From Lotus japonicus (Eukaryota > Streptophyta > Magnoliopsida > Fabales > Fabaceae), in assembly GCF_012489685.1 (NCBI RefSeq), contig NC_080046.1:37411176-37475175 (forward strand): DNA of 64,000 bases, written 5' to 3'. Shown here one piece after another: positions 21,468-33,064 of this stretch (positions are counted from its first letter, which is position 1; each line of letters opens with the position of its first letter). Below the pieces are notes generated by a model that saw only the letters and a program-made list of their open reading frames with translations, did not search any database and was not told where the DNA came from. The position numbers and the translations under genes were made by a program.

Positions 21468-23452
21468 TCATTCTGGACAAAAGTCCATATTCAGATTTTT
21501 CAGAATAAAATTAAATCTATCCTCTGCTAAGGGCTTTGTAAAGATATCTGCCCATTGATGGTCAGTATCAGCAAACTTCAGAAGAAGTACGCCCTTCTGT
21601 ACATAATCTCTAATAAAGTGATGCTTTACCTCAATGTGCTTTGCCCTTGAATGTAAGATGGGATTCTTACTCAATGAAATTGTAGCAGTGTTATCACAAT
21701 AGATTGGGATATTGCTCTCAAGGATCTGATCATTCTCCAGCTGATGTTTCATCCAGAGCATCTGAGTGCTGCATATTGCTGCTGAGATATATTCTGCCTC
21801 TGTAGTGGATAGTGCAATGGTTGATTGCCTCTTGCTTGCCCATGAGACTAGATTACTTCCCAGAAATAGACAATTTCCAGAAGTACTTTTTCTCTCTGTT
21901 CTATCTCTAGCATAATCAGCATCACAATAACCTGAAAGCTTATACTCTGATGTTTTCTTATACATCAAGCCAAGGTTAGTGGTGCCTTTTAGATACCTTA
22001 GGATCCTCTTAACAGCAGTTAAGTGGGTTTCCCTTGGATCTGATTGGAAACGAGCACATAAATGAACACTAAACAATATATCTGGCCTAGATGCAGTTAA
22101 GTATAGAAGTGATCCTATCATACCACGATAGAGCTTCTGACAAACTTTACCACTTGCATCTTCTTTCTCCAGAATGCAAGTAGGATGCATTGGAGTCTTA
22201 GCAACTGTAGATTCCAGCATATTGAACTTCTTAAGAAGTTCTTTAGTGTACTTGCTCTGATGGATATATGTTCCTTCTGGTGTTTGATCAACTTGTATTC
22301 CCAGAAAGTATTTAAGTTCTCCCATCATACTCATCTCAAATTCAGCCTGCATCATCTTAGAAAATTCTTTGCATAGAGATTGATTAGCAGAGCCAAATAT
22401 TATATCATCAACATAGATTTGCACAATTAAGATATCATCTTTGTAAGTTTTGCAAAAGAGAGTTGTATCTACTTTACCCCTTACAAACTCATTCTCCAGA
22501 AGGAATGAGTTGAGTCTCTCATACCATGCTCTGGGAGCTTGCTTCAGACCATAGAGTGATTTCTTCAGTTTGAACACATGGTCTGGGTTCTTCTCATCTT
22601 CAAAACCTGGGGGTTGATGAACATAGACTTCCTCTGAAATATAACCATTTAGGAAGGCACTCTTCACATCCATCTGATGAAGAACTATGTTGTGATTCAC
22701 TGAGAAGGAGATCAACAGTCTGATTGCTTCTAGTCTTGCTACTGGAGCAAAAGTTTCAGTGTAGTCTATTCCTTCTTGCTGGATGTAGCCTTGAGCAACT
22801 AGCCTTGCCTTGTTTCTGACTACATCTCCTTTCTCATTCAACTTGTTTCTGAACACCCATTTGGTTCCAATCACATGAACACTTTCAGGCTTCTTCACTA
22901 AGCTCCAAACATCATTCTTAGAAAATTGATTCAATTCTTCATCCATAGCCAGAATCCAATCCTTGTCCTGAAGAGCTTCATCTATGGACTTGGGTTCAGT
23001 TAAGGACACCAATCCTTTCAGACTGAGCAGAGTCTCTTCAGAGGGTCTGAAGGCTGATCTGGTTCTGACTGGTTCATCTTTGTTGCCCAGAATCAATTCC
23101 TTAGGATGTGATGCGATGATTCTGCTTTTCTTCTGAGGTTGTGAATCAGAGGGACCAGCTTCTTCTTCTGGATCATCTTCCTCTGGCTCAGCTTCCTCTG
23201 GAGCTTTGCCTTTGTCAGAAACATTAATGCTTAAATCTGCAAATTTCTCAACTAGCTTTGACTGATCAGAGTCAAGCTTATCGTCAAATCTAACATGAAT
23301 AGACTCTTCAATAGTCTTAGCATCAATATTATAAAATCTAAAACCTTTAGATCTTTCAGAGTAACCAAGTAATAGACATTTAGAAGACTTAGCATCAAAT
23401 TTATGCAATCTATCCTTAGTATTAAGAACATAACAAACACAACAGAGAAATC
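21468..23452 (-). pseudogene. E3 pol, second segment: RT and RNase H
   Basis: Open frame from the residual integrase end to a stop at 21468. It contains the copia RT (WVFRNKLNEKG; ARLVAQGY; DVKSAFLNG; LYGLKQAPRAWYERL; catalytic YVDDIIFG) and RNase H (GYCDADYA; STTEAEYIS; YCDNTATISL; HIEVKHHFIRD). All key catalytic Asp/Glu residues are visible. It is out of frame with the upstream protease-integrase segment: a deletion removes the region between the end of the integrase core (RTLQE, 23452) and the pre-RT region (CYVLNTK, from 23435), replacing it with about 16 bases. RT and RNase H themselves look intact. Confidence 0.85.
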
Positions 23453-24408
23453 TCCTGAAGAGTTCTGTTCTTCCTCTCAACAACACCATTTTGTTGAGGA
23501 GTTCTGGGACAAGAGAAATCATGTGCAATTCCATAGGAATCAAACAGACTCTCAAACTTGTCATTCTCAAACTCTCCACCATGGTGACTTCTGACACGCA
23601 CAATCCTACAAGCCTTCTCGTTTTGCACTTGGCCTATGAAGGTAGAGAACACAGCATGAGACTCATCCTTGCGGGTTAGAAACTTTACCCATGTCCAGCG
23701 GCTATAGTCGTCAACGATGACCATCCCATATCTCTTGCCACCTATAGACTCAGTTTTCACTGGTCCAAACAAGTCGATATGCAGAAGTTCCAACAGCCTT
23801 GAGGTTGAGACAACATTCTTTGCCTTGAAAGGGACTTTTGTGAATTTGCCTTTCTGACATGCTTCACAAAGAGCGTCTGAAGAGAACTTCAGAGTGGGCA
23901 AGCCCCTGACAAGGTTTAGCTTGCTCAGCTGAGAAATCTTTCTCATACTGGCATGCCCTAACCGTCTATGCCATACCCATTGCTCTTCATTAACAGACAG
24001 AAGGCACTTCACATTCTGAGCCTCCAACTCAGATAATCTGATCTTATAAATGTTGTTCTTCCTCTTGCTGTTAAACAGAACAGAGCCATCGATCTGACTT
24101 ACAGCCCGGCAGGACTTTTGATTGAAAATAACATCATAACCCTTGTCAGCTAATTGACTTATAGACAATAAGTTATGAGTTAAGCCGTCTACCAATAGAA
24201 CATTATCAATGCATGGACTACTATCTACACAAATAGTACCAGTACCAACAATTTTACCCTTTTCATTTCCTCCAAAGCCAACTTCGCCTCCAGGCTTAAG
24301 TTTTAGCTCTTGGAACATACGACTTTCTCCCGTCATGTGACGCGGGCATCCACTGTCCAGATACCATGATTGGTGTTTCAGTGGAGCTATCAAGGATATC
24401 TGCAACAT
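23452..24408 (-). pseudogene. E3 pol, first segment: protease and integrase core
   Basis: The frame carries the protease signature WYLDSGC near its start (Asp codon at 24357), then the GAG-pre-integrase zinc finger (HRRLGHASM, CEACQKGK) and the integrase core with its DDE residues (HIDLFGPV, VIVDDYSRW, NGVVERKNRTL). After RTLQE the frame is lost at the deletion. It overlaps gag by about 110 bases in a different frame, so pol needs a frameshift relative to gag. That could be the natural expression mode or a mutation. Confidence 0.85.
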
Positions 24409-26203
24409 AGATAATCTTGTCCTTAGGTACCCACTTTTTGGGTCCTCTCTTGTTAGTTACCCCAGAGGTTCTGATCACCTTGGGTTTCTCAACATGATAA
24501 TGTAAAGGAATATTTGCATGATATTTAGACATGGAGAAAGATCCCTTTTTAAGAGGAGGTTTAGCAACTTCAGCAGGTAAAGGATCAGGCAATATGGTAC
24601 CAGAGGGAACAAAGAATTCATACAAGGATTTAGCTTTAGGCATAGAAGGCTCATTTCTAATTGGTTTAGAATAGCCAATGCCATGCATTCCATTTCTGCT
24701 TACGCCATAGATCATTGAAGCCATTAAGCTTCTATCTACGCTCTTAGCCAGGAATCTTTGAAAAGACTTTTCATACTTAGATTCATTTCTACAATCAGAG
24801 GCATCACAAGCAACTATTTCTTCTAACTTAGCCATCTGGTTCTTAAGCACAGAGTTAGAATTTACCAAAGGATGATTATCATTTTTCAAATCAGAAATAA
24901 TTTTCTCATGTTCAGAAGGAGTCTTTGAAGCAGCAGATAAGTCCTTTTTCAACTTTTTATGCTTAGACAATAAGGAGTTATACTTATCCATGATATCAGA
25001 CAAAGCATGTTCCAATTCAGATGTTGAGAAAGAAGCGAATACCTCATTTTCATCGTCTGAGTTAGGATCTCCTTCTGATTCTGAGTCAGAGTCAACAGCA
25101 TCCTTTGACTCTGCTCCTTTGTCTTTGACAATAGCCATGAGTCCTTGGACTTCACCATCAGAGTCAACATCCTCTGACTCTGATTCATCAAATGTCACCA
25201 TCAGACTCTTCTTCGTCTTGAAGTGCTTCTTTGGCTTCTTGTCCTTCTTCAACTTTGGACAATCACTTTTGTAGTGCCCTGATTTTTTGCACTCAAAGCA
25301 TGTGACTTCCTTGATCGTGGACTTCTTCTGACCTAAGGATTCAGATTTTCCTTTTGCCTTTCCAGAGCCTTTGTACTTGCTTTGCCTGTGCTTCCAGATG
25401 CGGTTGAGTCTCTTGGAGATCAGAGTCAGCTCATCTTCATCAGAATCTTCTGATGCTTCTTCAGATTCTTCTGCTTCAGCTTGGAGAGCCTTTGACTTTT
25501 CAGACTTAGCCTTCTCAGATTTGGATTTCAAGGCTATAGACTTTTTCCTCAGATCTTGCATCTCAGAGCGCTTCAGCTCATGGCATTTCAGAATGCTAAT
25601 GAGTTCTCCTAAACTCATATGCTCGACATATCTTGTGAGCTCTATTGATGTCACTAAAGGCATCCAGCTTTCAGGAAGACACCTGATGACCCTTATGACA
25701 TGATCTTTTGTTGTGTAGCTCTTGTTGAGAGGTCGTATTCCAGCTACAAGCAACTGAAATCTGGAGAACATTTCTTCAATGGACTCATTCGGCTCCATGA
25801 TGAAGGATTCATACTTTTGGATCAAAGACAGTGCCTTTGATTCTTTGACTTTCTTGTTTCCTTCATGAGACATCTTCAGGGATTCAAAGATGCCTTTTGC
25901 AAACTCACGATCTGTAATCTTCTGGTACTCTTCATAAGAAATAGCACTTAGAAGAATTGCTCTTGCTTTGTGATGTTGTGAGTACAGCTTCTTTTGATCT
26001 GCAGTCATCTCTGACCTTGGGATCTTCTTGCCTTCTGCATCAACTGGACGCTCATAGTCATCCACAATAATATCCCAGAGATCTGCATCAAAACCCAGAA
26101 AGAAACTTTCGAGTCTATCTTTCCAATATTCGAACCTTTGACCGTCGAACATGGGAGGCTTTGCATTGTATCCATCTTTCTGTGTTTCACTGGTGGTAGC
26201 CAT
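24296..26203 (-). CDS. gag: E3 gag (Sirevirus capsid/nucleocapsid)
   Basis: Intact 635-codon frame from ATG 26203, 72 bases inside the LTR. Residues about 20-240 form the copia gag domain (MFDGQRFEYWKDRLESFF; FEYW typical of UBN2-type gag). Runs of Ser, Lys and Glu follow, then a CX2CX4HX4C zinc knuckle at residues 302-315 (CFECKKSGHYKSDC). An acidic stretch and a coiled-coil segment (DIMDKYNSLLSKHKKLKKD) come next. The C-terminal end (ADILDSSTETP) overlaps the protease start in another frame. Gag packages the RNA and forms the particle. This is the only large E3 gene without an internal stop or frameshift. Confidence 0.88.
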   Translation of the reverse strand: MATTSETQKDGYNAKPPMFDGQRFEYWKDRLESFFLGFDADLWDIIVDDYERPVDAEGKKIPRSEMTADQKKLYSQHHKARAILLSAISYEEYQKITDREFAKGIFESLKMSHEGNKKVKESKALSLIQKYESFIMEPNESIEEMFSRFQLLVAGIRPLNKSYTTKDHVIRVIRCLPESWMPLVTSIELTRYVEHMSLGELISILKCHELKRSEMQDLRKKSIALKSKSEKAKSEKSKALQAEAEESEEASEDSDEDELTLISKRLNRIWKHRQSKYKGSGKAKGKSESLGQKKSTIKEVTCFECKKSGHYKSDCPKLKKDKKPKKHFKTKKSLMVTFDESESEDVDSDGEVQGLMAIVKDKGAESKDAVDSDSESEGDPNSDDENEVFASFSTSELEHALSDIMDKYNSLLSKHKKLKKDLSAASKTPSEHEKIISDLKNDNHPLVNSNSVLKNQMAKLEEIVACDASDCRNESKYEKSFQRFLAKSVDRSLMASMIYGVSRNGMHGIGYSKPIRNEPSMPKAKSLYEFFVPSGTILPDPLPAEVAKPPLKKGSFSMSKYHANIPLHYHVEKPKVIRTSGVTNKRGPKKWVPKDKIIYVADILDSSTETPIMVSGQWMPASHDGRKSYVPRAKT

Positions 26204-26261
26204 TGTTTTTCACACCGGCCCGGATCACTAAACACCGTTAGGTGTGGTAATCAGAACTTGC

Positions 26262-26273
26262 GCTCTGATACCG
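26262..26273 (-). other. Primer binding site of E3
   Basis: The minus strand reads CGGTATCAGAGC just inside the 5' LTR edge at 26276. It matches the iMet tRNA PBS except for the first base; E4 has TGGTATCAGAGC at 45862-45873. Confidence 0.8.
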
Positions 26274-26275
26274 AT

Positions 26276-27489
26276 TGAAGGTATGAAAAACGGTAGAAAG
26301 GGGGGGGGGGTTTGAATAACGTTTTCAAGATAAAACTTCCACCTTAAAGATTTTAACAAATCTTTTCGAGAACTAAGTGCTAAAGATAAGAGATAGAAAA
26401 GCACACAAGGATTTTAATCCTGGTTCACTTGATAAATCCCTCAAGCTAATCCAGTCCACCCGTTAAGGTGATTTCTTCCTTCTTAGAATGAAGGCAATCC
26501 ACTAATCAAGTATGTGTTACAACTGCACTTGAAACCTACAAGTGACTGACAATACACTGACTTAGCTCACACTAAGATTCACTCTCTTAGTCTTCTCTAG
26601 GATCCGATCAACCTTGATCTCCTAAAGGAAAACTATACAACTGTATATGAAGTTCTTGTTTACAAAGAAAGTGCTTCTAAAAAGCTTATAGTAAACACAA
26701 TGAAATTCAAGATGAAAGAAAGCTTAGAAGGATTTGAATATTTCTTGCGCGTGTGTAAATGCTTCTAGCCGCTTCTTTCAATCTTCAGCCTCTATTTATA
26801 CTCCAAGGATTAGGGTTGAACGTTGCATGGAAATGCTACCGTTGGAGGGCAGTTCTGGAAATTCCAGCTTCTGCTGTGGCTGAGGATGTTAGGTAGGTCG
26901 TCAGGATAGTACACTTTGCTTTTGTACTTTGGATAGTGACTTGACCTTAACCTCGTAGACTTCTGATCAGAGGAGCACTTCATGTTGGAACTTGTGAAGC
27001 TGATTGATCAGAGTCAGAGGGAAGCTTGGATCCTCTGACCGTTGTACCTTCCGATCTTCACTTCAGAGGATCAGTACATGGTCTTCAGAGCCAGTTGCTT
27101 CTGGACTTCAGAGTCTTCACTCTTCAGAGTCTGGATCGTCAGAGTCTTCTTCACCATTCGAGCTTCTGAGCCTTCAGAGTCTCTTGGTTGTCAGATCTTC
27201 TGGATCATCAGAGCTTCAAGTGAGCTGAGTCCTTATCAGAGCTTGATTTACCTCAGATCTTCTGAAGCTTTTCCACTGTTCAGACTGAACATGGACAATG
27301 CGAAAGCGATGCTTGGGTCACTCTTTGAGCACAGTGCTTCTGATTTGTGTGAGATGAAATAGAGGTCAGAGCCTGTAAATAACACACTCAGAAAAACACG
27401 TTAGAGTACCACAATTGTTCATATCAAAAGGTTAACTTGTAATCATCAAAACATAGAGTTGTACTACTAGATCAAAACTTGATCTTACA
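26276..27489 (-). mobile_element. 5' LTR of E3
   Basis: Length 1214 bp, TG...CA. It carries the TATA box at 26800-26793 (minus) and a plus-strand G tract at 26301-26310, two bases longer than in the 3' LTR. It is followed by TSD gactt. Confidence 0.93.
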
Positions 27490-28030
27490 GACTTAACTAG
27501 TCATTTTATCATCCGATCCTTCAACTTTCCGAGGTTTTACTACAATCGTAAATGCTAACCCTTGCATGCGTCACCGAAAACCATAACAAAGTTCCATTGA
27601 TTCTTAACCTCTACGAAACTCGTCCAATTATAACAACCTCAGGTATTCATCTTAATACTAACATTTTCCTTCCTGTAACTTGATCATCTTCCTATCAATC
27701 CAACACTTAGTCTCTCGATCAGAACCTGACAAGACTTCATGTCTCACGCGTTTGAGATAAAATCAATTGGCTTAAAATCTAAACCTTCACTAAGTCTGGA
27801 CCACCAATATCCTTTAACTCTTCAACACTTCTTAAATGAACATTCATTTCTTAAAGCTACAACTCCTTCCCAAGGAAAATCAATTACTTAACACGAACTT
27901 TCCTCTCAAATCCGACTAATCCTCGATCAATTCAAATTCATCTTACACATCCTTCTATCAAAGTCCATGACCAGCTGTGATTCCGAATATCACCCCCTCA
28001 ATATTAAGTTGATCAGGCCTAATACATCGA
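27490..28030 (-). mobile_element. E1 internal fragment between E3 and S1
   Basis: This continues the E1 non-coding core: the reverse complement matches about 9640-10870 of E2 with several deletions. It ends at TSD atcga (28026-28030). Confidence 0.75.
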
Positions 28031-29538
28031 TGTAAGGCCCGAGTTTTTAAGTTCATGCTAAGTGAATAAACTTCTTATTCACGATTAAGGTTGATGTAAT
28101 GTGAAGGGAAACCTGAAAGAAAGTTTATTAAATGAAATATATTTATGAAGGAGAAAGTTCAGGAAAAGTTCAAGGATTTCATTATGATCGATAAAAGTTA
28201 TAGCACGAACGTTTTACGCTTAAACCTAGGTCAGAAACCCTAGTATATAGCTAATTTTCACTTTTAGGCACGATGGCAGTTAATTCCAAAAATCTTCAGA
28301 GAAATGTTAGAACTTCTCTTTTTCCATATATCACAATCGTTTCGAGGCGAAACTCTAGGATCTACGAACGTCCGATTCCAATCATCGGAAGTTTGCCGAA
28401 ACCGAATCCCTGGTATTTCAAAACCCTAGAATCACCCGACTATGGGGACTTTATCTATTCAGAGCTTCAAATGAATATTCTACACGCGTACACCCATTTC
28501 TCTTGATGATTTCAATCTTTCTTCCGAAGGAAGTTTTCTATTCCGACATTCGATGCAAAATAGTTTTATACCGACTATGCATTAGTTGCCAAAAATACAA
28601 GGAGACCTCTTTATAGTTTTGGAATTCTTTTGCCAAAACATATCTATTAATTCACGGAGAATGGCGCCGGAAAAATCAGATTCGCGAAACTTTCATTTTC
28701 CCGCGAATTTCCAACCTTTATATATAGCAAAGAAAAGAAGAAAAACTCAAATTCTCCTCCATTTTCTCTCTTCAAACCCGCGGCCAAGAACAAGGAAGAA
28801 GGAAGAAGAGTTTTTGTTCAAACCTTGCTTGATCGTCGATCAATCAGTTGCTACTTCAAGGCTTCGAGGTATAGTCGCTAATCCTTACCTCTGATCGCTT
28901 TTTCCATAGCTTTTCTGTAGAGTTTTCTGAGCGGATAGTTTATGGGTTTTTGCAAAACTATCCTGAATCTTTCATTTCTGATTCTAAACCTCTTCCTTAT
29001 GTGCCCAAGATCACTTCTGCCGGGTTAGATTTTCCGTTATGTCGCCGGAATTCCGCCGGAATCAATTTTAGCCTAAAATACCCATTTTTGGAGTTCTTGG
29101 TGTAAAGCTTCAACCTTTAGGCTGAAAACTATCGCCTTAGCTTAGTGCTAGTAGGATTAGTTGTCATAAACGTCGTTGGTGACGTCCCTGCAAAATTTTA
29201 TTTTTGGGATTTCAGTTTTGAAAATCCTAAGTTAAAAATCATGACCAAAATACCCCTGCGACAGTTTTTGATCCGATAATTTTTCCGAGTTCAGAATACC
29301 CTTAGTTACGGCTAATGAAAGCATAGGAACCAAGTTTGATCGAAGAAAAATCGAGCCCCATAATTGTGAAAAGTGGCCGAGCCTATTAGAGGGGGAGGAG
29401 GAAATGTCCTTTTCCGAAAACTTGTCCTTTCGCGCTAGTTTATCGTACCTTAGGGTATAGATTACTTCGAGTAACCTTAGTAAGTATCGATAGCTTAGTT
29501 TCCGATAGATTCTGATAGTATTCTGTGATTTTATTGTA

Positions 29539-29618
29539 AAGGTGCTTTTGAGGATTTCCCCGAGGACCAACACTTTGAGTGCGAGGAAGCACTAGTTGAT
29601 CATTCTGGAGAACTTTCA
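29539..29618 (+). CDS. Candidate LTR exon in S1
   Basis: The frame GAFEDFPEDQHFECEEALVD sits between an acceptor-like TTGTAAAG and a donor CTTTCAG|GTGAGG (29619). The solo LTR S3 has the same frame (GDFEEFPEEQAFDCEQVL) with many synonymous or Asp/Glu changes. Joining at the acceptor-like TTTAG before 31076 would put it in frame with the downstream ORF (ELTLASSVCVLADNAFCQ-MS). Confidence 0.4.
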
Positions 29619-30256
29619 GGTGAGGGCTTCTCACTGAATCTCTAGTTAATGCTTAGGGTCGATGTTTCGACATTGTTTACTGTTTATGCACTGGATTGTG
29701 TGTGATTGGAAAATGTTTTCTGAGGCTTCGGCTGACAATGTAGATGATTCATCTACTGAATGTTTTTGAGATTGACTTACATGCTATGTGCTATGTGGGT
29801 AATCTAGGATGTGTGGTGCATGCTTTATATGCTAAGTGCTAAGTGTTAATGTTGAGATTTCTTGATATATGACATGCTGTTGATTGTGATGATTTAAATA
29901 TGCTTTACACTGGAAATCTGAGATTCTGTATGGTGAGAATAGCGGGCAGGTCATGCCGATTTTATTTTGAGAGTTTTGAGAAAGTTTGATAGGACGAATG
30001 AGATTCGGGCCTTGTATAGGGTTTATGGATCGAGACATTCTCTGGAGTCATTTGGGGATTCGAAGATCCCGAGAACTTATAGGATTCGCGATAAGACTAA
30101 AGGGATAATTATTTTGTAAAGAAAACTCATAAGACATTAAACAACCTCTAAATCTTTAAGTAATGGTATAAATCTCGAAAGGAGGCTTTGGATGCAAATC
30201 ATAGTTTTGGAAAACAAGAAGTTTCGTCGGATCCAAGTGTTGAGTCTGTTGTTGAT

Positions 30257-30334
30257 GTGCTGTTGGAGCAGCGTTTGTTGTTGTGCTGTTGGAGCAGCGT
30301 TGGTTGTTGTGCTGTTGGAGCAGCGATGTTGTTG
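30257..30334 (+). repeat. Three tandem 26-bp repeats in S1
   Basis: GTGCTGTTGGAGCAGCG starts at 30257, 30283 and 30309. The same unit recurs on the minus strand in S3 (51676-51750). Confidence 0.85.
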
Positions 30335-31128
30335 GGCTATCCTGGGGATAAGTCCGGGAAACCGTTAGTTTCCGAGAGTATGATACTCTGTACTCGCTGA
30401 GCAGTTGTGACCATCGGATTGAGATGAGTCGGATGATTTGGAGATCATCGTGGGTTATGTGTTGGCGTGAAGTGTGTCTTTTGTCGCAGAATCGACTTTA
30501 CCTTAGGGTAAGCTTTTAGAAACTTTAATTTACCTAGAACACGTGGCGACGTGTCGAGTGAGATCGGAGACGTTGGTTGACTAATCATCCTGCATTCATG
30601 CAACATTAATGGGGTATTAACACAGGACGTACTCTGGACCTCGTCGGATTCCAAAATGGTCATAAGACCCGGATTTCCGTGAAAGAGCGTTTGTAAACGT
30701 CTCTTGTAGCAGACCGAAATGGCAGACCTACGGGTTACGGCTGATCTGACTACCGCTGTCGTTGGAGTAAGAGGCACTCGGGCCGAAATGGTCCCACCGT
30801 GGCTGGTGCTAGGGCTGATCCGTTGATGTCCATCCGTTCCGGATTGCATATTGGTTGACTGGGTTAACCTGCATACATATCATGCAACATGCATACTAAT
30901 TTAGTTGTTGAGTGTGATTGGTAATTGTTAAACCTATTTGGAACATGCTAATTGCTATTATTGCGTTTATGTTATTGTGGAACATGCAACCCTAGGAATG
31001 ACATCTCTAGCTATAAGCCTAAGTGGCTATCTATTACTTGTACCTATTGGGTTTATTATCTACATAGTTCTTTAGAGTTGACCCTCGCGTCTTCTGTGTG
31101 TGTTTTGGCGGACAACGCCTTTTGTCAG

Positions 31129-31608
31129 ATGAGTATTGCGGATTGGTTCACCATGGTCCACCCTTCGGGGGGGATCAGATATGAGATGATCGATCAGGAC
31201 GACCCCGGGTCGTGGGTGGTTGACCCCGCGAGCCACCGAGCGACGTATTCGGGGCGTATCATGGAGGACCACGTGGATAGTGGAGGACTCTTGAGGTCGG
31301 GAGTGTTGAGGAGATGCTCTATCAGCTTCAACTTGCCACCGGGCGTTCACTGTGGACCAGGTCTTGGAGGACCACCACCGCCACCGTCATCTTCAGACGA
31401 GGAGGATCCCTCAGAGGAGATTCCAGTGGGAGTGCCTTCGGCAGGGTCTAGTGCACCCACCGTTGCGATCATCGATGATCAGGGTTCGGGCCCTAAGCCC
31501 GTGAGTCCAACATCGGAGCGCACTGCGGTTGCGAGGGGAGGACGGATAGGGTTGGTAGACTTGGTCGTTCTGGATTCTGATTCAGACGACGATCATGCTA
31601 GCACATAG
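31129..31608 (+). CDS. LTR-encoded ORF in solo LTR S1 (159 aa)
   Basis: Starts at the conserved acceptor-like GTCAG|ATG (MSIADWFTMVHPSGGIRYE). The core SHRATYSGRIMED...GGLLRSGVLRR...LPPGVHCGPG aligns with the ORFs in S2 and E5 without large gaps. A proline/serine stretch and an acidic patch (SSSDEEDPSEE) follow. The tail LVVLDSDSDDD has the pattern of a SUMO-interaction motif. The middle third present in S2 and E5 is shorter here. It lies inside LTR sequence, with no gag or pol, signal peptide or membrane segment. Function is unknown. The ORF stays open although this LTR is solitary. Confidence 0.6.
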   Translation: MSIADWFTMVHPSGGIRYEMIDQDDPGSWVVDPASHRATYSGRIMEDHVDSGGLLRSGVLRRCSISFNLPPGVHCGPGLGGPPPPPSSSDEEDPSEEIPVGVPSAGSSAPTVAIIDDQGSGPKPVSPTSERTAVARGGRIGLVDLVVLDSDSDDDHAST

Positions 31609-32097
31609 TTTTGAGTGTTGGTATGAGCTCCTCGAGTTAGGATTAGTGTAGGAGTAGAGTTTTAGCTCTGACAGTCTTGCTTCATTTGTTACTTAGGGGA
31701 CAGGGTAGATCCGCCTATAGCTTTTTGTGTGGTTTCCTTACGGGAATCACAGAGAGTTGGTTGGACTTAGGAAGTCTTATTTTCAGGCCATTGGGTCAGC
31801 TGATTCTCAGTTTTGCGGGATAGTGTTGCGGGCACTTCACCTTTTCATTTGTTTTGTATATATTGCCTACGGGCGTTGCACTTTTCTTTCCGTCACTGGA
31901 GGTTACTCGTGACGAGGTTGCTACTACAGCGGGGGCTGTTTATATATTGTATATTAGTTCTGATTTTTGTTATTGTTGGGTTTTATTTAATTCCGTCTTG
32001 TCTTAGTTATTATTATAAAAAAAAAAATATTCACGTTTTTCCGCATTAAGTTTACTTTTGGTTACTAAAGTGACGCCACCGAAATCGGGGTGTTACA

Positions 32098-32592
32098 ATC
32101 GAAGGTGGAAATTTAGAAAAACCCACTGGAACAGTCAATGAGTTCCTAACATCCAGTAACCACAAATATCCTAATATCAAGTCCCTAACGATTCCGCTAC
32201 GGAACCACACACCCTCAACATAACACGTATACAGCCCATAAGAAATTTCTCTAAGATTCATTCTTCAGCTTCTAGCTTCCTTATAAACGCATCGGTGCAA
32301 GACTACTTTCTAGGCTTAGCGTGTCATTCTAAACCTCGTGTAACTTCTATAGTTTAAACACGAGTAACCGTCAAATAAAGTCTTAATAGGTGTAATAACT
32401 ATAAGGTCAAAGCTGAAACAGTATAAGTAAGTTAGGTGTGTTGCACATTCTACGAGAGTAATGAAGAGCATGTTGTACTAGAATGAGAAAGAATAGTTAG
32501 AAGGTTACCATCGTTCTTGCGCTCTCCTCTGGTTAACCCCTCAGCTCCTTCACCGTCCATGATATAAACCCTTCCTTTAGCAGCAGGGCGCT
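32098..32592 (-). pseudogene. E1 fragment with degraded protease start
   Basis: Between S1 and S2. On the minus strand it begins with a frame like E5 (RPAAKGRVYIMDGE) followed by a ruined protease motif (ILSHSSTTCSS where E5 has LFDSGATHS). It then runs into the non-coding core shared with E2. The catalytic Asp is lost. TSD gcgct of S2 is at 32588-32592. Confidence 0.65.
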
Positions 32593-33064
32593 TGTAACAC
32601 CCCGACTTCCAGGTGTCACCTTAGTAACCAAAAATAAACTTTACGCGGAAAACAGGTAATTTTTTTTTTGTGTTTCTTTCCTTTAAATCAAAGCGATAAA
32701 GAAGTAGAGACAACACCCAACAACTAAACTAACCGATATACAAATATATATACATCTGTACAGCCTCGGCTGCACTCCATGTCACGCGAAGCCGCAGTGA
32801 CTCCAAAGTAGTACGCCCGCAAGCAAATATACAAACCAGAACTGTGAGTAAAAGTATCAAAATACAGTTATCCAAGAGAAAGTTGGCACTCAAAAATGGC
32901 CTGAAAGGAAGACCCCTATACTCCGACAGACTCTCTGTGATCCTCCTCAAAAGAACCACACAAAAAGCCACACATCGGAACCTACCCTGTCCCAAAAAGA
33001 AACTGACGATCAGAGCTCTACACAAAAAAATGTCGCTAATCCTAACCTACCCTCCCAGCTCAGC

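Larger units (their letters stand above)
15570..27489 (-). mobile_element. E3: full-length Sirevirus-type Ty1/copia retrotransposon
   Basis: The element is flanked by TSD gactt (15565-15569, 27490-27494), with 1211- and 1214-bp LTRs. Reading on the minus strand: 5' LTR, iMet PBS, gag, protease, integrase, RT, RNase H, a long env-position ORF, PPT and 3' LTR. The PPT motif (AAAAAGGCGGAGA before TGTAAG) and the extra ORF after pol are features of the Sirevirus/Maximus lineage. I count roughly 15-18 LTR differences (about 1.3%), so it is older than E2. Frameshifts and a deletion in integrase make it defective. Confidence 0.93.
28031..32097 (+). mobile_element. S1: solo Tekay-type LTR (subfamily B)
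   Basis: Starts TGTAAGGCCC and ends GGGGTGTTACA, with TSD atcga on both sides (28026-28030, 32098-32102). It has no PBS, internal region or second LTR, so it is the product of recombination between the two LTRs of a former element. Length 4067 bp. It includes a TATA-like TTTATATATAG (28717-28727), a GAG-rich exon candidate, a 26-bp tandem repeat and an intact LTR ORF. Confidence 0.93.
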
